Shown: piece by piece, positions 60,283 through 64,000 of the stretch | Layout: each line of letters opens with the position of its first letter | Position numbering within the stretch: position 1 is the stretch's first letter | Assembly: GCA_012719035.1 (NCBI GenBank) | Contig: JAAYBD010000039.1 | Location: 1-64,000, forward strand | Source: Clostridiales bacterium | Lineage (GTDB): Bacteria; Bacillota; Clostridia; Oscillospirales; Oscillospiraceae | Length of the DNA: 64,000 nt | Reading direction: 5' to 3' | Notes under the pieces: model-generated | Told to the model about the DNA's origin: nothing | Seen by the model: the letters and a program-made list of their open reading frames with translations, nothing else | The model's database searches: none | Position numbers and translations under genes: made by a program

Positions 60283-61074
60283 TTAGGAATCCGCTTGGCA
60301 GTTTGTAACACACTTGTTAGGGCTTCCGGGAGGCGGGAAGAAATCATCGACTGGGAAGGGGATGTTGCTGAACAGTGTGCAGGGATCCTCATCGCCGCCG
60401 GCGACACATTCCTTATCAGGGATACAGTAGTCAAATACAGGCATAAGCAGTTGTGTATCTCTTTCAAGTCTGATTATAGAGAATTGTCCCAAGGTTACGT
60501 AAAGTTGTTTGCAGGTGCGTGTCGTAATGAGCTCATCATCAAAGCTTTCTGAAATATTTTTGGGGATATCTCTTACATCGCTGTCAAAGCTATCGGCACA
60601 TGAGGCATCAACGATTTTCATTGATAGCGGGAGCGGATCCACTGCCTCAACGACCGCTATGGGCAGACCGCTGTAAATGTTGTCGCACAGATTGCCGCGG
60701 GAGGTGAAAACTTTTGAGCTTCCCTCGCTTCCGTAAAGTACGACCCTTTTGTCGAAAACTGCAAGACCGCTTACAGTCTTGTCGCCCGGAAAAGCCCTTC
60801 CGCTTACTTTGTAGAAATAAGTGACATCCACTGTGTAGCATCCGCGATTGAAATTCAGCTCTTCTACTCGCACATCCGCGAAAAGAAGTTTTGCGGATTT
60901 GGGTCTTATACTGAATGCACAGTCAATGATCGACTGCGAACCGCAGGTTGGAAATACCCGCAGATCTTCAATACAGTCTTTATCTTTGCAGCTATCGAAT
61001 ATTTTTCTTGTGTGTATACAAACGGACTCGCGGCAAGATGCCGGATTTGCCGCGTTTGGTGCTCTTTCAGCCAT
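60283..61074 (-). CDS. Cys-rich conserved hypothetical protein (possible spore-coat type)
   Basis: I do not assign a function. The 263-residue protein has no signal peptide and no membrane segment. It contains about 14 cysteines, several near the start (SCRESVCIHTRKIFDSCKDKDC) and the end (CIPDKECVAGG, CVTNCQADS). The middle reads as beta-rich (VRVEELNFNRGCYTVDVTYF, KVSGRAFPGDKTVSGLAVFD). Proteins with the VCIHTRKIFDSC-like opening occur in spore-forming clostridia, and the composition would suit a cross-linked coat or exosporium layer; that is inference. GGAGGAATAAT precedes the ATG. It is divergent from the DUF4364 gene. Confidence 0.72.
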   Translation of the reverse strand: MAERAPNAANPASCRESVCIHTRKIFDSCKDKDCIEDLRVFPTCGSQSIIDCAFSIRPKSAKLLFADVRVEELNFNRGCYTVDVTYFYKVSGRAFPGDKTVSGLAVFDKRVVLYGSEGSSKVFTSRGNLCDNIYSGLPIAVVEAVDPLPLSMKIVDASCADSFDSDVRDIPKNISESFDDELITTRTCKQLYVTLGQFSIIRLERDTQLLMPVFDYCIPDKECVAGGDEDPCTLFSNIPFPVDDFFPPPGSPNKCVTNCQADS

Positions 61075-61159
61075 TATTATTCCTCCTGCCGATAAGATTT
61101 ATATTTGTTGTTCTTCGTTACAGTCTATGCAGGAAAACATAGGTTGTGATAACAATTGT

Positions 61160-61188
61160 TTGACGTATCACCGAAAAAGAATTATAAT
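61160..61188 (+). promoter_or_regulatory. Promoter of the DUF4364-asnA unit
   Basis: TTGACG (61160-61165), 17 bases, TATAAT (61183-61188), about 53 bases before the DUF4364 start. A near-consensus vegetative promoter. Confidence 0.82.
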
Positions 61189-61241
61189 TAACCAATATCA
61201 AAGGCGGAATTCGCAAATTTATACATTTGGGGGGCAGGCGT

Positions 61242-61766
61242 ATGGACAGGCTCGGATTTATTCATGAAAAGCTGGATATCAAAATACTGATTCTTTATGT
61301 GCTTCGCCGACTGCCGAAGCCCGTCAGTTTCGAAACTCTTTCAGACCTCGTTATGATAGACGACGGCTTTGACTACTTTGAGTATTCGCAATGTCTCGCA
61401 GAACTTGTCGACACAGGTCACGTTGAACAGAACGAAAACAGCTACAAAATAACTGAGATAGGAGCGGTGCATGGAGATACTGTGGAAAGCAGCATCCCCT
61501 ATTCCGTCCGGCTGAAAGCGGAACGGAATGCCCGCCCCCTCATCGAAAAGATGAGAAGGGACGCCCTTATAGGAACATCGCACGAACTGCTGAAAAACGG
61601 GGGCTGCAATGTCAAGCTGTCGCTTTCGGACGGCATCGGCGACATTATTTCGCTTTCGATACTTTCTTCGGATGAAGAACAGGCAAAGAAAATCGAGAAA
61701 TATTTCCGCGAAGACGCAGAAAATATATACCACAAGATAGTAAATCTTCTGACTGCGGAAGAATAA
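61242..61766 (+). CDS. DUF4364 family protein
   Basis: The 174-residue protein has an N-terminal winged-helix-like region (IKILILYVLRRLPKPVSFETLSDLVM, then YSQCLAELVDTGHVEQNENSYKITEIG) and a C-terminal alpha/beta part. This matches DUF4364, a clostridial family of unknown role that looks like a DNA-binding regulator. I use the ATG at 61242 after GGGGGGCAGG; the TTG at 61227 is upstream of that site. It is 16 bases before asnA and could regulate or simply accompany it. Confidence 0.82.
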   Translation: MDRLGFIHEKLDIKILILYVLRRLPKPVSFETLSDLVMIDDGFDYFEYSQCLAELVDTGHVEQNENSYKITEIGAVHGDTVESSIPYSVRLKAERNARPLIEKMRRDALIGTSHELLKNGGCNVKLSLSDGIGDIISLSILSSDEEQAKKIEKYFREDAENIYHKIVNLLTAEE

Positions 61767-61782
61767 AAAGGGGAACGCACTT

Positions 61783-62793
61783 ATGAACACATTTATTCCG
61801 GAAGGCTACAAAAGCGCACTCAGTATTTATGATACGCAGAAGGCAATAAGTCTGTTAAACCGTATTTTCATTGACCGGCTTGCCGGTGAACTTAATCTAT
61901 ACCGTGTTTCAGCGCCTCTTTTTGTACAAGCGGACACAGGAATCAACGATGATTTAAACGGAGTGGAACGCCCCGTTTCTTTTGATATAGCAAATACAGA
62001 CACAATGGGTCAGGTCGTTCATTCTCTTGCAAAGTGGAAGCGCATGGCACTCAAGCGCTATAATTTCTATCCAGGAAAGGGAATTTACACAGATATGAAC
62101 GCGATCAGGCGTGACGAAGAAATGGACAATCTGCATTCAATATATGTCGACCAATGGGACTGGGAAAAGATCATTGAAGAAAAAGACAGGAACATCGACT
62201 TTCTTAAATCACAGGTGGATAAAATCATAGGTGTGCTCTGCGACACGCAGCTTACTATGCAGTCCATCTATCCTCAGCTTTCTCTTGGAGGACAGATAAA
62301 CAGGGAAGTATTCTACATTACTGCTCAGGAGCTTGAAGACGTGTATCCGAATTTGAGTCCTAAAGAGCGTGAGCATGAAATTGCGAAGAAATATGGAACC
62401 GTATTCCTAATGGAAATCGGCGGTGCGCTCCGCTCCGGAAAGCCGCATGACGGGCGTGCCCCCGACTATGACGATTGGGGATTGAACGGGGATATACTCA
62501 TCTGGTATGGGCCGCTAAAATGTGCTGTTGAAATTTCCTCAATGGGCATACGCGTAAATGCCGAGTCGATGGACAAACAGCTTAAAATTGCTGGCTGTGA
62601 CGATAGAAGAAATCTGTTGTATCACAAAATGCTTTTGAACAATGAACTTCCGCTCACCATCGGCGGGGGAATAGGGCAGTCACGTATCTCGATGCTGCTT
62701 CTTAACAAGGTACATGTCGGAGAGGTTCAGGTTTCTGTTTGGGATGAACAGACAATTGAGGTCTGCGAAAAAGCAGGGATAATGCTGCTGTAA
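61783..62793 (+). CDS. asnA: Aspartate-ammonia ligase (asparagine synthetase A)
   Basis: The 336-residue protein resembles class II aminoacyl-tRNA synthetases: RPVSFDI, VHSLAKWKRMALKRYNFYPGKGIYTDMNAIRRDE, DQWDWEKII, FLMEIGGALRSGKPHDGRAPDYDDW and the late GGGIGQSRISMLLL (motif 3). It makes asparagine from aspartate, ammonia and ATP in the cytosol. Length is standard. AAAAGGGGAACG precedes the ATG. No T-box leader was seen between it and the DUF4364 gene. Confidence 0.94.
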   Translation: MNTFIPEGYKSALSIYDTQKAISLLNRIFIDRLAGELNLYRVSAPLFVQADTGINDDLNGVERPVSFDIANTDTMGQVVHSLAKWKRMALKRYNFYPGKGIYTDMNAIRRDEEMDNLHSIYVDQWDWEKIIEEKDRNIDFLKSQVDKIIGVLCDTQLTMQSIYPQLSLGGQINREVFYITAQELEDVYPNLSPKEREHEIAKKYGTVFLMEIGGALRSGKPHDGRAPDYDDWGLNGDILIWYGPLKCAVEISSMGIRVNAESMDKQLKIAGCDDRRNLLYHKMLLNNELPLTIGGGIGQSRISMLLLNKVHVGEVQVSVWDEQTIEVCEKAGIMLL

Positions 62794-62818
62794 ACACCAC
62801 CCAAGATATCCAATATAA

Positions 62819-62844
62819 TGCAGCCCCTAATTACAGGGGCTGCA
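62819..62844 (+). terminator. Hairpin after asnA
   Basis: A 10-bp stem TGCAGCCCCT / AGGGGCTGCA with a 6-base loop, 25 bases past the asnA stop. No T run follows, so it may be leaky towards the S66 peptidase gene. Confidence 0.6.
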
Positions 62845-62879
62845 TCGAGTTTATGACCACTCAGAAAGGACTTGAAAAT

Positions 62880-63917
62880 ATGCACGAGCTTATAAAACCG
62901 CAAAAGCTCAAGGTGGGAGACAAAGTTGCAACCGTAAGCTTATCTTGGGGCGGTGCAGGCGATAAAGAGATACTCTGGCGCTATTATCAGGGCAAAGAAC
63001 GGCTCGAAAAGGTGTTCGGTCTTGAAGTTGTTGAAATGCCGAACACCCTAAAGGGAAGCGAATTTGTATATGCGAACCCGCGGGAAAGGGCAAAAGACCT
63101 TATGCATGCCTTTTCAGACAGCTCAGTTAAAGCCATAGTTGCCTGTATAGGCGGAAACGACAGCATAAGAATGCTCCCGTATATCGATTTTGACGTAATC
63201 CGGAGCAGCCCAAAAATCTTTACCGGATATTCAGACTCAACAGTTACACACTTTATATGTATGAAAGCGGGTATATCCAGCTTCTACGGTCCCGCGCTAT
63301 TGTCAGACTTTGCGGAAAACATTGAAATGCCGCAGTATACGATTGACTCTGTAAAAAGAACCTTTTTCAGCAATGAGGCAATCGGCTCGATTTCAACAAG
63401 CCCGATGTGGACAGGCGAATACATTGAATGGCTTCCGGAAAATAAGGACATATCAAGAAAATTTGTTCTCAATAGCGGATATGACCTTGTTCAGGGCGAG
63501 GGCAAGGCTCGGGGCAGGCTGATTGGCGGCTGCGTGGAGGTTATAAGTTTTCTAAAAGGAACGGCGCTTTTCCCGCAAATCGATTGTTTTGACGATGCGA
63601 TTCTGTTTCTTGAAACTTCCGAGGAATTTCCACCGCCATGGTTTGTCGAGCATGAGCTGCGCTGGTACGGTACAATGGGAATTTTAAACCGTATAAACGG
63701 AATAATTTGGGGTAAGCCTATGGGCGAGGTAAATTATAACGAATATAAAGAAGTTATAAAAAAAGTACTCAGCGAGTTTAGCTGCGGCGGCATGCCCGTA
63801 CTTTATAATGCAAGCTTCGGACATAATGAGCCCAAAACGATTCTCCCTTACGGCGCTTTGGCTGAAATAGACTGTAATAACATGAGCTTTTCGATTTTGG
63901 AAAGCGGAACAGTTTAA
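62880..63917 (+). CDS. S66-family peptidase (LD-carboxypeptidase/MccF-like)
   Basis: The 345-residue protein has the S66 layout: KLKVGDKVATVSLSWGG at the start, VACIGGNDSIRMLPYIDF, the nucleophile Ser in FTGYSDSTVTH near residue 120, GRLIGGCVEVI and FLETSEEFPPPWFVEHELRWYG with the catalytic Glu, and a His in NASFGHNEPK. The GGNDS and GYSDST words are of the MccF-like subgroup, which clears microcin C-type aminoacyl nucleotides or cuts murein tetrapeptides. I use the ATG at 62880 after AAAGGAC; an ATG at 62853 has no ribosome site. A strong terminator follows. Confidence 0.87.
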   Translation: MHELIKPQKLKVGDKVATVSLSWGGAGDKEILWRYYQGKERLEKVFGLEVVEMPNTLKGSEFVYANPRERAKDLMHAFSDSSVKAIVACIGGNDSIRMLPYIDFDVIRSSPKIFTGYSDSTVTHFICMKAGISSFYGPALLSDFAENIEMPQYTIDSVKRTFFSNEAIGSISTSPMWTGEYIEWLPENKDISRKFVLNSGYDLVQGEGKARGRLIGGCVEVISFLKGTALFPQIDCFDDAILFLETSEEFPPPWFVEHELRWYGTMGILNRINGIIWGKPMGEVNYNEYKEVIKKVLSEFSCGGMPVLYNASFGHNEPKTILPYGALAEIDCNNMSFSILESGTV

Positions 63918-63922
63918 AAAAT

Positions 63923-63960
63923 ATCGGAGCGGACTGCAAGCCCGCTCCGATGTTTTTTTA
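63923..63960 (+). terminator. Terminator after the S66 peptidase
   Basis: A 10-bp stem ATCGGAGCGG / CCGCTCCGAT followed by seven T. The remaining 40 bases of the window show nothing definite. Confidence 0.92.
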
Positions 63961-64000
63961 TTGGTTAAACTTACTGCATTGTGATCTGGCTTTGTGTAGG

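Noticed and set aside
1..64000. CRISPR arrays, insertion sequences, prophage or rRNA
   Set aside because: No regularly spaced repeats, transposase, phage structural gene or rRNA signature was seen in reading both strands.

Overview
The window is about 64 kb from an anaerobic, spore-forming Firmicute, most likely a gut-type member of Clostridia/Oscillospirales. This rests on a SpoIIIE/FtsK-type translocase, a remnant of the forespore sigma factor sigG, a BirA-BioY biotin salvage unit, RqcH and Mini-RNase III, many ferredoxin-like redox proteins, strong GGAGG ribosome binding sites, and the absence of respiratory or outer-membrane genes. No rRNA, CRISPR array, transposase or phage gene was seen. 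There is one tRNA (Arg, CCU anticodon).

Layout. (1) 1-3718: the end of a surface-sugar operon with an RfbH-type dehydrase fragment, a short-chain reductase, an RmlC-like epimerase and a two-domain glycosyltransferase; this set fits a CDP-3,6-dideoxyhexose (ascarylose-type) branch. (2) 3732-7082: a LysR gene broken by a frameshift, divergent from a CoA-transferase, then a MerR-family regulator with a 19-bp-spacer promoter. (3) 7199-39516: a 32-kb metal/tetrapyrrole island. It has a leftward operon (nickel/peptide-type ABC importer Opp1 plus methyltransferase 1) and three rightward operons: methyltransferase 2 plus an AspA/AstE-like hydrolase; FecCDEB1, Opp2, a YbtPQ-like pair of ABC half-transporters, methyltransferase 3 and a binding protein; and a DUF2292 mini-gene followed, past a strong terminator, by an ABC-2 transporter, ChlD-like, ChlI-like and CobN-like chelatase subunits and FecBCDE2. 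(4) 39684-41400: an autoregulated TetR gene with a multi-cluster ferredoxin. (5) 41624-46602: a DUF134/ORP/MinD/MRP-ORP operon like the orange-protein locus of Desulfovibrio, next to a 2-hydroxyacyl-CoA-dehydratase-like protein. (6) 46711-48729: a small Cys-rich protein, a flavodoxin, tRNA-Arg, and a sigG 5' fragment. (7) 48675-64000: ordinary chromosomal genes (birA, bioY, pepD, exonuclease, uppP, ftsK/spoIIIE, mrnC, rqcH, an SLH protein, a Cys-rich hypothetical, DUF4364, asnA and an S66 peptidase).

The most interesting region is the island. Its four operon promoters share one geometry: a run of five or more C begins exactly 13 bases before a TTG -35 box and ends in GC just before it, with a -10 box 17-18 bases on. 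This suggests one unknown regulator that controls the whole set. The two outer operons end in near-identical terminator hairpins that form an inverted pair around the island. My working model is a co-regulated system that imports metal complexes and/or tetrapyrroles through several ABC routes and inserts, removes or exchanges the metal with a CobN/ChlI/ChlD-type chelatase, with three small methyltransferases and a deacylase-like enzyme processing the ligand. No cobalamin or heme biosynthesis gene accompanies the chelatase in the window. The binding protein of Opp1 carries an in-frame TGA at a conserved tryptophan, so that branch may be decaying.
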